Shown: piece by piece, positions 14,703-22,545 of the stretch | Numbering within the stretch: the first letter of the stretch is position 1 | Layout of the letters: every line of letters starts with the position of its first letter | Source: JBGVMW01 sp045125095 | GTDB lineage: Bacteria > Bacillota > Clostridia > Lachnospirales > Lachnospiraceae | DNA: 32,905 bases | Assembly: GCA_045125095.1 (NCBI GenBank) | Contig: JBGVMW010000328.1 | Span: 1 to 32,905 of the forward strand | Direction: 5' to 3' | Notes under the pieces: generated by a model | Databases searched by the model: none | What the model was told of the DNA's origin: nothing | Seen by the model: only the letters and a program-made list of their open reading frames with translations | Program-made: the position numbers and the translations under genes

Positions 14703-15392
14703 CTACACCTTAAACCGATACCCTACACCCCAAATCGTCTCTATATACTGTGGTGCCGCCGTATTAAATTCAATCTTTTCACGAATCTTTTTGATATGTA
14801 CCGTAACGGTAGCAATATCACCAATGGATTCCATATCCCAGATTTCCCGGAATAATTCTTCCTTGGTATAGACATGATTTGGATTCTCTGCTAAGAAAGT
14901 AAGAAGGTCAAATTCCTTTGTGGTGAAATTCTTCTCCTCATCATTTACATACACACGTCTTGCTGTCTTGTCGATACGAAGACCTCGAATCTCTATGATT
15001 TCATTTTTCTTGGCATTGGTACCAATCAAACGCTCATATCTGGATAAATGCGCTTTTACTCTGGCAACTAACTCACTTGGACTGAAGGGCTTGGTCATGT
15101 AATCGTCTGCCCCCAGACCTAATCCGCGGATTTTATCAATGTCATCCTTCTTTGCAGACACCATAATGATTGGCGTGTTCTTTTCCTCGCGAATGCTTTT
15201 GCAGATTTCAAAGCCATCCACGCCTGGAAGCATTAAGTCAAGAATAATCAAATCAAACTCCTCTGCCAATGCCTTTTGTAATCCCACGTCACCACGATTT
15301 TCAATCTCTACACTGAAGCCACTTAACTCTAAGTAATCTTTCTCTAAATCTGCAATGCTTTCTTCATCTTCTACAATTAATATTTTACTCAT
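14703..15392 (-). CDS. OmpR-family response regulator
   Basis: A 229-residue two-domain regulator. The receiver domain (1-120) has acidic ILIVEDEES, the phospho-acceptor Asp52 in LIILDLMLPGVDGF, the VSAKKDDIDKIRGLGLGADDY block and the conserved KPF. The C-terminal winged helix (about 130-229) shows FTTKEFDLLTFLAENPN and VTVHIKKIREKI, ending in WGVGYRFKV. It binds DNA when phosphorylated by the adjacent kinase. It starts within the last bases of the kinase gene (8-bp overlap), so the two are translationally coupled, with the kinase first. No target can be named. Confidence 0.94.
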   Translation of the reverse strand: MSKILIVEDEESIADLEKDYLELSGFSVEIENRGDVGLQKALAEEFDLIILDLMLPGVDGFEICKSIREEKNTPIIMVSAKKDDIDKIRGLGLGADDYMTKPFSPSELVARVKAHLSRYERLIGTNAKKNEIIEIRGLRIDKTARRVYVNDEEKNFTTKEFDLLTFLAENPNHVYTKEELFREIWDMESIGDIATVTVHIKKIREKIEFNTAAPQYIETIWGVGYRFKV

Positions 15393-16902
15393 TTATCGGA
15401 ACCTCCTGATATTTTCTTAACACAAAGTACATAGTCGTACCCGTTCCTTCTTTGCTGTTTGCCCAGATTTGACCTCCATGATCTTCTATAATCTTCTTTA
15501 CAATGGATAAACCAATGCCACTTCCGCCCTTTGTAGAATTGCGTGATGTGTCGGAACGGTAGAAACGGTCAAAAATATATGGCAAGCTCTTCACCGCAAT
15601 TCCCTGACCATTATCCTCCATCTCAACCTGTATAAAGTCACCGACATCCTTAATTCGCATATTCATAATTCCCTGAGGCTTGTCATTATATTTCAAAGCG
15701 TTGCTGACAATATTGTTGACTACGCGTTTTAGCTGCTCTGCATCTGCAATAATGACCACATCCTCGTCCACATAATTGAAATACTGCAACTTAAAATTCT
15801 TTGACTCCAATTCCATACGAATCTCTTCCACACAATCGCTGAAATATTCCGCCACATTGATTTTATTGAATGTATATGGAATGCGGTTGGTATCAATCTT
15901 AGAATAAAACATCAATTCATTGATTAACCGTTCCATATCATTTGACTTATTGTAAATAGTACGGATATATTTATCCATTTTTTCCGGCGTATCTGCTACA
16001 CCATCCATAATGCCCTCTGCATATCCTTTGATTGCTGTAATTGGCGTCTTTAAATCATGGGAAATATTGCTGATTAATTCCTTATTGTCTGTATCATACT
16101 GCACCTTTTCTTCTGCTGATTCTCTCAAACGTTTTCTCATATCTTCAAAATCGCCACACAACTCACCAATTTCGCTACCCATTTCCACATCCAGGGTAAA
16201 ATCCAAATTACCCTCTTTGATATTATTGGTAGCAACTCTTAATTTTTTCAGCGGAACACTGATTCCCCTGTATATCCAGATACTAAACAGCGAACTACAA
16301 AAAATTAATATCACTATAATTACAAACAGCATATCAAAGAAAAACGACTTCACCTGTTTCTGAAAGAGGTTCAGCTTCATTATCACAAAAACATCGCCCT
16401 TTGTATCATCATGAAACGAAAAAGATACTTGACGAATCAGAACCTCTGCTTGTCCATTGAAAAACATACCGCCTTCTAAATCCGGCATTCTGTCCTTTCC
16501 TAACACACTCTCTAACTTATCAGCCAACTCCTGATCCACACCGGAATAATACGTTGCATCATTTTTAAACACATGAATGCAGGCGCCTTTTTCGCCTAAC
16601 TGCCTATTCAAGTTCTCAAGAAACTGCATATCTTCGAATTTTTCCGGCTCGGCTACTGCCAGCTTTTCAATGTCCCCTATCTCCTGACTCAGCATCTGCT
16701 CAAATGCCTTGAGATAGTTCGTCAGACTGTCTGCCGAAAAGGATTCTACACCATAACTTTTTCGCAAGGTATCTATATGATAAGAACCAAAACCATACGC
16801 TGCCACAGATACTAACACAATCGGCAAAATAATCATCATAAAAAATGCAATGATAATTCGTGTTTTTAATTTCATTCCTTTTTTTTCTGTTTTTATTTTC
16901 AT
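15385..16902 (-). CDS. Sensor histidine kinase (HAMP-HisKA-HATPase)
   Basis: A 505-residue membrane kinase: TM1 at about 14-37, an extracytoplasmic sensing domain of about 150 residues, TM2 at about 189-211, HAMP (to about 265), HisKA with the phospho-acceptor His282 in SNISHDLKTP, and a HATPase_c domain with the N box NNIVSNALKYN (about 396-406), G1 DNGQGIA (430) and G2 GGSGIGLSIV (459). The external domain is not recognisable. The ATG at 16902 has AGGTG six bases upstream; a GTG at 16911 would add three residues. It overlaps the regulator gene by 8 bp. The 100-bp gap to znuB holds a possible extended -10 promoter. Confidence 0.93.
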   Translation of the reverse strand: MKIKTEKKGMKLKTRIIIAFFMMIILPIVLVSVAAYGFGSYHIDTLRKSYGVESFSADSLTNYLKAFEQMLSQEIGDIEKLAVAEPEKFEDMQFLENLNRQLGEKGACIHVFKNDATYYSGVDQELADKLESVLGKDRMPDLEGGMFFNGQAEVLIRQVSFSFHDDTKGDVFVIMKLNLFQKQVKSFFFDMLFVIIVILIFCSSLFSIWIYRGISVPLKKLRVATNNIKEGNLDFTLDVEMGSEIGELCGDFEDMRKRLRESAEEKVQYDTDNKELISNISHDLKTPITAIKGYAEGIMDGVADTPEKMDKYIRTIYNKSNDMERLINELMFYSKIDTNRIPYTFNKINVAEYFSDCVEEIRMELESKNFKLQYFNYVDEDVVIIADAEQLKRVVNNIVSNALKYNDKPQGIMNMRIKDVGDFIQVEMEDNGQGIAVKSLPYIFDRFYRSDTSRNSTKGGSGIGLSIVKKIIEDHGGQIWANSKEGTGTTMYFVLRKYQEVPINE

Positions 16903-17008
16903 AATATTCACCTGTGCCTACATTTTCTCATACACCTATGATAGCACAGGTAGCATTATTTTTGTCATTAAGAATACAGGAGAAATATTAACTTTTCATA
17001 AATTGACA

Positions 17009-17821
17009 CTAACGGAACATTTTTACCAGATTACAAAGTGCTAACACAATCATATTCATGATGACTACACTTGCTCCCGTTGGTGTTGCATACACATAAG
17101 ACACCAGCAATCCAACAGAAAAACAAATCACAGCAAATACCGTTGCCAGTATGACTACGCCCTTATAATTCTTACACACACACATAGCCGACAAAGCCGG
17201 AAAAATGATTAATGCTGTAATGAGCAGTGTTCCCATCATTCGCATTCCCAACACAATGGTAATTGCCGTCAGCACTGCTAACAGTGTATTATAAGCATTT
17301 GCTCGTACACCGGTTGCCTGAGCAAATTTTTCATCAAACGTAACTGCAAATAATTTATTATAAAAAAGAATATATAATGCAAGAACAATGATTGATAAAA
17401 TGACACTCATAATAACATCACTGTTGCTCATGGCTAAAATGCTACCAAACATATAATTCGACACATCCGTATTCATTCCCGTTGTCATGGAGATAACCAT
17501 AACACCGATTGCAAGGGAGCCTGTTGATATCATGGCAATGGCAGAATCCCCTTTTATTCTGGTATCTTCCTTTATGCGAAGCAGGAAAAATGCTGCTAAC
17601 ACCACAACCGGAATGGCCACACTAAGTGGCGCCACATGCAAGGCAGTTGCAATTGCCATGGCACCAAATCCAACGTGAGACAATCCATCTCCAATCATGG
17701 AATACCGCTTTAACACAAGACTTACACCAAGCAATGCAGCACAGAGTGACACCAGAATTCCCACTATAAATGCACGACGCATAAACGGATAAGACATCAT
17801 TTCCATAAGCATTTCTAACAT
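17009..17821 (-). CDS. znuB: Zinc ABC transporter permease
   Basis: A 270-residue polytopic permease of the ABC-3 (ZnuB/AdcB/MntB) family, with about 8 hydrophobic helices and the family motifs RYSMIGDGLSHVGFGAMA near residue 40 and a late MRMMGTLLITALIIFPA. It forms the channel with the neighbouring ATPase and solute-binding protein. The ATG at 17821 has AGGAGG upstream and overlaps the znuC stop by 7 bases (ATGTTAG); the longer frame to 17866 lies inside znuC and is rejected. Confidence 0.93.
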   Translation of the reverse strand: MLEMLMEMMSYPFMRRAFIVGILVSLCAALLGVSLVLKRYSMIGDGLSHVGFGAMAIATALHVAPLSVAIPVVVLAAFFLLRIKEDTRIKGDSAIAMISTGSLAIGVMVISMTTGMNTDVSNYMFGSILAMSNSDVIMSVILSIIVLALYILFYNKLFAVTFDEKFAQATGVRANAYNTLLAVLTAITIVLGMRMMGTLLITALIIFPALSAMCVCKNYKGVVILATVFAVICFSVGLLVSYVYATPTGASVVIMNMIVLALCNLVKMFR

Positions 17822-18528
17822 ACGGTACTTCCTCCTATGAACGTATTTCCCATGGTGCTGTTGCAATATTCTTTCACATCACCGTAATATAATACCTTTT
17901 CCCCTAAATGCAAAATCGTCTTCGCCTGGGAAATAGCATTCTGCAAATCATGAGATACCATCACAATGGTGATTCCCTGCTGTTTGTTAATCTTTTGAAT
18001 CAAATCATATAATTCTGCGGTCACAAGTGGGTCTAATCCGGTCACCGGCTCATCTAAAATCAACAGCTTCTTTGTGGCACACAAGGCTCTTGCTAACAGT
18101 ACACGTTGCTGCTGTCCTCCGGATAAATCTTTGTAGCAGCGTTTCTTCAAATCTTTTATATCTAGCAGTTCCATGTTCTTGTCCACTAATTCTTTATGCT
18201 CTTTTCGATAAAAAGAAAAGAAACCTGTCTGATTCAAACATCCGGACAACACTACCTCATAAACACTTGCCGGAAATTCGCGCTGCACACTACTCTGCTG
18301 TGGCAAGTAACCAATTTCAGACTGTTTCAGCCCATCTCCTAAAATAATTTCACCGGAGGATGGGGCTTTCAAGCCCAACAAACCTTTCAGCAGTGTACTT
18401 TTACCAGAGCCATTTTCTCCTAAAATACAAAGGTAGTCCCCTTCTTTTACTTCTATATTTAAATTTTCAATGACAGCCGGGTCTCCTTCATATGCCAGGC
18501 ATAAATCGCGACAGGTTATTAATGCCAT
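17815..18528 (-). CDS. znuC: Zinc ABC transporter ATP-binding protein
   Basis: A 237-residue ATPase with Walker A GENGSGKS at 37-44, the Q-loop GYLPQQS, the signature LSGGQQQR, Walker B LLILDEP and the H-loop MVSHD. These are the complete motifs of an active ABC ATPase. It lies 1 base after the znuA stop and overlaps znuB, so the three are one unit. Zinc specificity is inferred from the His-rich binding protein and the Fur-type regulator in the same operon. Confidence 0.94.
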   Translation of the reverse strand: MALITCRDLCLAYEGDPAVIENLNIEVKEGDYLCILGENGSGKSTLLKGLLGLKAPSSGEIILGDGLKQSEIGYLPQQSSVQREFPASVYEVVLSGCLNQTGFFSFYRKEHKELVDKNMELLDIKDLKKRCYKDLSGGQQQRVLLARALCATKKLLILDEPVTGLDPLVTAELYDLIQKINKQQGITIVMVSHDLQNAISQAKTILHLGEKVLYYGDVKEYCNSTMGNTFIGGSTVC

Positions 18529-18529
18529 A

Positions 18530-19504
18530 TTAATTCAAAGCCTCCTTCAGCGTTTCCACATTCCGTTCCATCAATGTCAGATATGTTTCTCCATTTTCAA
18601 AATCTTCTCTTGTGAGGTTATGGCAGGTTTCGAAGGTAAGCACCTTTGTCCCCGTGCTCTCCGCAATGGTGTCTGCCACTTTCCCATTGCTTAATTCTAT
18701 CTTGAACACAACAGGAATCTTCTCCTCCTCTACTTTATCTGTTAAAAATGCAATGGTTGATGCACTTGGCTCTGTATCTGATGCACAGCCCGGGAATGCA
18801 GCATAATAAGAAAGTCCATATTCTTCTGCAAAATACAGAATCGGGAAACGGTCACCAAACACAATCGTCTTTCGTTCTGCACCAGCTACAACGCTCTTAA
18901 ATTTCTGATTTAAATTCTCCAATTCCACCTGGTATTCTTTTGCATTTTTCTGGTATATCTCTGCATGCTCACTGTCTTTCTCTGCCAGCTTAGCTGCAAT
19001 GGTATCCACAATTGCCATGGAATTTACAGGAGATGTCCACACATGTTCCTCAATTTCATGTGCATGCTCTTCACTTTCTTCATGTTCTTCCCCTTCTTCA
19101 TGCTCATGTTCCTCAACGCCTTCTAACTCTGCCTCCTCCAAAATATCCACACAGTCTACCATGCGTACCTGTACGATATCCGAGGTGTCCATAGTACTTA
19201 ATATATCCTCTATCCACACATCATTTTCTCCACCAGTATAGATGAACACATCACAATCCTGTATTGCCTTAATATCCTTTGGGGTTGGTTCGTATGTGTG
19301 TGCTTCGGTTCCCGGCTGTAACAGCATGGTAACCTCTGCTTCCTCACCTGCCACTTCTCTTGCAAAATCATATGCCGGAAAAATGGTGGTTACTACCTTT
19401 ACTTTATCACTATCATTACTTTCCTCTGCTTTTCCTCCACATCCTGCTAAAACAGCAGTACATAACAGTATCATTACACTTCCAATCCATCTTGTATTTT
19501 TCAT
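18530..19504 (-). CDS. znuA: Zinc-binding lipoprotein
   Basis: A 324-residue solute-binding lipoprotein. The signal ends in a lipobox VLAGCGG (Cys near 22). The mature domain has the metal ligand in GTEAHTYEPTPKD near residue 73 and a His/Glu-rich loop (EHEHEEGEEHEESEEHAHE) before VWTSPVNS. That loop is a hallmark of zinc-specific members; manganese members lack it. Later motifs include VFGDRFPILYFAEEYGL. It captures zinc outside the membrane and passes it to ZnuB. It lies 12 bases after zur. Confidence 0.93.
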   Translation of the reverse strand: MKNTRWIGSVMILLCTAVLAGCGGKAEESNDSDKVKVVTTIFPAYDFAREVAGEEAEVTMLLQPGTEAHTYEPTPKDIKAIQDCDVFIYTGGENDVWIEDILSTMDTSDIVQVRMVDCVDILEEAELEGVEEHEHEEGEEHEESEEHAHEIEEHVWTSPVNSMAIVDTIAAKLAEKDSEHAEIYQKNAKEYQVELENLNQKFKSVVAGAERKTIVFGDRFPILYFAEEYGLSYYAAFPGCASDTEPSASTIAFLTDKVEEEKIPVVFKIELSNGKVADTIAESTGTKVLTFETCHNLTREDFENGETYLTLMERNVETLKEALN

Positions 19505-19516
19505 AATCTTCCTCCA

Positions 19517-19933
19517 CTATTCCTTGTCGCCGCATGTTTCACAGACGCCATACAGCACTGTATTTACCCGATTTACAATAAAATGATGATCCATTGCTAT
19601 ATGCTCCATCAGCTGGTTTATCTCGTTACAATGCATATGGATCACCTTTCCGCATTTTTCACATTTCATATGAAAATGTCTGCTGCATTCCTCGGGAGCT
19701 TCGATATATTCAAATGCTGCACTGTTCATGCTTTTTAATCTGTATTTGCGTACTTTTCCTTCTTTTTCTAATTTATCTAACTGGCGGTAAATGGTTGTTA
19801 CACCAACGTCTATCTGCTTTTTCTGAAATGCTTCTGCTATGTCATTTACCGTAACATTTCCTTCGCCCTGACTGCGCATGTATTCTAAAATCAGTTCGCC
19901 CTGGCGGGTTTTGTATTCTTTACTTCTTGGCAT
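19517..19933 (-). CDS. zur: Fur-family metalloregulator, probably Zur
   Basis: A 138-residue Fur-family protein. The winged helix (1-80) contains VGVTTIYRQLDKLEKEG; the C-terminal metal and dimer domain has the structural zinc pair CEKCG and CETCG plus HFHMKCEKC and HHFIVN ligands. Fur paralogues (PerR, Zur, Fur) share these features; Zur is preferred because it is the first gene of the znuACB operon, which it likely represses when zinc is sufficient. RBS AGGAGAG eight bases upstream. Its leader carries a mini-element (19968-20021) and a palindrome (20038-20050). Confidence 0.88.
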   Translation of the reverse strand: MPRSKEYKTRQGELILEYMRSQGEGNVTVNDIAEAFQKKQIDVGVTTIYRQLDKLEKEGKVRKYRLKSMNSAAFEYIEAPEECSRHFHMKCEKCGKVIHMHCNEINQLMEHIAMDHHFIVNRVNTVLYGVCETCGDKE

Positions 19934-19967
19934 GTGAGTTCTCTCCTGCTTTTAAGATCCTATACTA

Positions 19968-20021
19968 GGCGTTTGCAAAAGAAATGACAATTTACTACCT
20001 TGTTGACGTTTCGCAAATACC
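19968..20021. mobile_element. 54-bp TA-flanked mini-element (copy B) in the zur leader
   Basis: Ends GGCGTTTGC and GCAAATACC form an imperfect inverted repeat with TA outside both (19966-19967, 20022-20023). The right portion (GACAATTTACTACCTTGTTG, 19986-20005) matches the last bases of the window, the right part of copy C, at 19 of 20 positions. Copy B thus looks like copy C with its palindromic interior deleted. Confidence 0.65.
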
Positions 20022-20037
20022 TAAGTTCCAATACACG

Positions 20038-20050
20038 TTTCAATTTGAAA
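20038..20050. promoter_or_regulatory. Candidate operator at the zur operon start
   Basis: TTTCAATTTGAAA is a perfect 13-bp palindrome with an ACGT step on each side, located roughly +3 to +15 from the predicted transcription start. Zur autorepression here is an inference; the site does not match the Bacillus Zur box. Confidence 0.4.
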
Positions 20051-20059
20051 ACGTTTTTC

Positions 20060-20088
20060 ATTTTAGCACATGTAACAAGAACCGTCAA
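20060..20088 (-). promoter_or_regulatory. Predicted promoter of zur-znuACB
   Basis: Minus strand TTGACG (20083-20088), 17-bp spacer, TAAAAT (20060-20065). The start is near 20053, with a leader of about 120 nt. Confidence 0.7.
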
Positions 20089-20152
20089 GTATAATAGGAC
20101 GTCATCGTCAATTGAAGACAACACTGTCAGCCGGAAAATCAGGCAAAAAACT

Positions 20153-20677
20153 TCACATCCAATTTGCCATCCAGACACTTGCAACGATACCGGCTAAGGT
20201 GGCAATCAAGGCACCTGCCAGGGTGTATCTGGTTTTGGAGACTTTGGCTGTGAGAAAGTATACAGACATGGTATAGAAAACTGTTTCAGTGCTACTCATT
20301 AGAATAGATGTGATTTTTCCTATGTAAGAATCGGTGCCAAATTCCTTGAATATGTCGATTGTCATTCCGGTTGCTGCGGAGGAGGAGAATAGACGTACTA
20401 ATGTCAGTGGTACAAGTTCAGCTGGAAAGCCCAGAAGTTCAGCTAATGGTTTTAACAGCTCTGCCACAAAGTCCAAAAAACCGGACGCACGTAAAATCCC
20501 TACTCCTACCATTAGCGCTACCAGGGTAGGCATAATTTCTACCACTGTCTTAAAGCCTTTCGTCGCTCCTTTTATAAAATCTTCGTACACATTTGTTCGT
20601 TGCAATATGCCGTATCCCACAATATAAAAAATGACAAGGGGAATCATACAATTCGATAGATATAGAATAAAACGCAT
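20153..20677 (-). CDS. spmB: Spore maturation protein B
   Basis: A 174-residue membrane protein with several hydrophobic helices of the nucleoside-recognition (Gate) domain family. It contains GFKTVVEIMPTLVALMVGVGILRASG, LVPLTLVRLFSSSAATGM, and TETVFYTMSVYF, which match SpmB. In Bacillus SpmA and SpmB promote spore core dehydration and heat resistance. The presence implies a spore-former. Normally spmA lies directly upstream; here the 139-bp upstream gap is non-coding and the next gene is unrelated. RBS GGAG six bases before the ATG. Confidence 0.88.
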   Translation of the reverse strand: MRFILYLSNCMIPLVIFYIVGYGILQRTNVYEDFIKGATKGFKTVVEIMPTLVALMVGVGILRASGFLDFVAELLKPLAELLGFPAELVPLTLVRLFSSSAATGMTIDIFKEFGTDSYIGKITSILMSSTETVFYTMSVYFLTAKVSKTRYTLAGALIATLAGIVASVWMANWM

Positions 20678-20816
20678 TCACTTCTCCACATGGTTCTTTC
20701 TACTATTCTATGATGATTTTCCCTTGTCATTCCTGTATCTTTTTCTATCTACGGTTCCCTGTCAGCGTATATGCCGGCAAGTGTCTTCTCTATCTGTTAT
20801 CTAAACCATTATCATG

Positions 20817-21602
20817 TTATGATGGCAGTTCAAATGATTCCTCAAATTTCTCTAAATTTTCATTTGTCAATACCACATTGATACCTGCCGGGTTGATAAC
20901 AATACCCTTTACATTTGTCTTACGCAATTGCAAAAGCTGCTCAAATTTAGTTGGAACGATTGGCATTCGTTCTCCATCTTTTACAAAACGGTTATACTCA
21001 ACAGTATCCGTAAAGGCTGCTAAATAATTATCCCCTTCCGGATTCTTTAACTGTAAAAAGGTCTGTGCCTTTTCTCCGTTCTCTTTCTCCACTTCCATAA
21101 GTGGCATAATATAGGTAGCACGCATTACATTGATAATCATTTCTTCTTCTAGCTGGCGCAGATTTTTCTTCTCTTCTGGTGGCACGTTCTTGCGCATCTC
21201 CTGGAAGAAATACAACATGCTGAGCTTTAACTCCGGATTCTCAATTGGACGTTTTCCTTCCGGAATCTCATCATCGTCTTTGCGTCTAATGATATCACTT
21301 AACTCTAACACATGCGTTTCCTTTTCCATTACAAAATCAACACGGTTCACACCCATTAACATCAAGTCTAAATATAAGGCACCCACAGTTTTCTGAAGAA
21401 TTACCAACACTCCGCAAGGAATATGCTCCTTCATCAACGCTTTCGCTGCTGCTTCTGCATCCTCTTTTTTCTCATACAAAGTGATGGTATCGTCAAAGGT
21501 TTCTTCATCACAATGTACATGTGGCATTTTTGTCAACTGGTTGACAATTGCATATAATTCATTCACTGTAGGTAATGTTTTCAAAAATTCTGATTTTTCC
21601 AT
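20817..21602 (-). CDS. SseB-domain protein
   Basis: A 261-residue soluble protein. The C-terminal half (about 140-261) fits the SseB N-terminal domain: MRATYIMPLM, then FLQLKNPEGDNYLAAFTDTVEY, PIVPTKFEQLLQL and GIVINPAGINVVLTNENLEKF. The N-terminal half, with an ALYLDLMLMGVNRVDF strand and an acidic segment around residue 105, is not recognised and may be a second domain. The function of non-enteric SseB-domain proteins is unclear. RBS GGAGAAG. It appears to be a single-gene unit upstream of spmB. Confidence 0.75.
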   Translation of the reverse strand: MEKSEFLKTLPTVNELYAIVNQLTKMPHVHCDEETFDDTITLYEKKEDAEAAAKALMKEHIPCGVLVILQKTVGALYLDLMLMGVNRVDFVMEKETHVLELSDIIRRKDDDEIPEGKRPIENPELKLSMLYFFQEMRKNVPPEEKKNLRQLEEEMIINVMRATYIMPLMEVEKENGEKAQTFLQLKNPEGDNYLAAFTDTVEYNRFVKDGERMPIVPTKFEQLLQLRKTNVKGIVINPAGINVVLTNENLEKFEESFELPS

Positions 21603-21704
21603 TTTTCTTCTCCATAATTATATTTTCTCTAGAGCATGTTTGAAAATTGCTTTCTACAAGCAGAACTCTTTCTTAGTAAAATAACACTGACAGCTTCTAT
21701 TCTA

Positions 21705-22397
21705 TCATAACTTTTCTGAAAACGCTACTTTTATCTTATTTTTTACATTTGGTGATTCTTCTGCGTAAAACACCAGACCGGCTGCTAACAGCAGGGGAAG
21801 ACCCCCAAATACCGCTCCCTGAAGTCCTAAATATATAAACCCAATGTAGGCAAGTACTACGCCAAGGTGATAGGCCAACAATACGCCACCATAAAATTTT
21901 GCTTTTACCAGATGTTCTTTCTCCTTGTCACATAAGTAGGCTGTAAAGGATGACACCGTCTGCTTTACATTATTGGTGGAAAAGATCGATGCACTGGCAA
22001 ACCCCTGTGCACCACTAAATACGCTCCACTGCATGGCAGTAGCAAAGAAAATCGGATACAAACCAAGCATTGGATCCATATCAGCAGGCAGACAGCACAA
22101 AATAAGAATGGCCACAAAATCTATAAAAATACTAACATATCGCATGTGTAGTCTGGTACGTTTCATAAGTACCACTGCCAAGGCTAAGGCTGCCACATAC
22201 AAAGCGGCTGCCCCAAAATGAATGAAACATTCCGGAAGGTTTCTTCCTAACAAATTTATGACAAGATTAATAAGATTAGCTGTCTGTGAGGAACCAAATA
22301 CCTCACAGCGATTTAAAATTGCATAACCACCGAAGAAACCTCCCATTGCGCACATACAATAATGAATATAGGTATCTAATTGTTCTTGCTTTTTCAT
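21705..22397 (-). CDS. DUF1275 (YoaK) family membrane protein
   Basis: A 230-residue protein with about six hydrophobic segments. It has the DUF1275 signatures: an early GGFFGGYAILNRCEVFGSSQTANLI in the first helical hairpin and a middle MQWSVFSGAQGFASASIFSTNNVKQT that repeats the same pattern. This internal duplication is typical of the family. Its transport or other role is unknown. It stands between the SseB gene and the amylase terminator and is probably monocistronic. Confidence 0.85.
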   Translation of the reverse strand: MKKQEQLDTYIHYCMCAMGGFFGGYAILNRCEVFGSSQTANLINLVINLLGRNLPECFIHFGAAALYVAALALAVVLMKRTRLHMRYVSIFIDFVAILILCCLPADMDPMLGLYPIFFATAMQWSVFSGAQGFASASIFSTNNVKQTVSSFTAYLCDKEKEHLVKAKFYGGVLLAYHLGVVLAYIGFIYLGLQGAVFGGLPLLLAAGLVFYAEESPNVKNKIKVAFSEKL

Positions 22398-22501
22398 AAT
22401 CTATCTCCTTCTATATTATTCATCCGTGAATTATCAAAATTATGTATATCTAAGATATCCTATACCGATTTTTTTATTTTGTCAAAAACTAATTTACACA
22501 C

Positions 22502-22545
22502 AAAGCTACGGCTTCGCACTGCCATTCATGCGAAGCCGTAGCTTT
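22502..22545 (-). terminator. Strong hairpin at the end of the amylase gene
   Basis: Perfect 17-bp arms AAAGCTACGGCTTCGCA / TGCGAAGCCGTAGCTTT with a 10-base loop begin at the amylase stop codon. The T-run is short (TTTGTGTG on the minus strand), but the stem is long. Confidence 0.75.
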
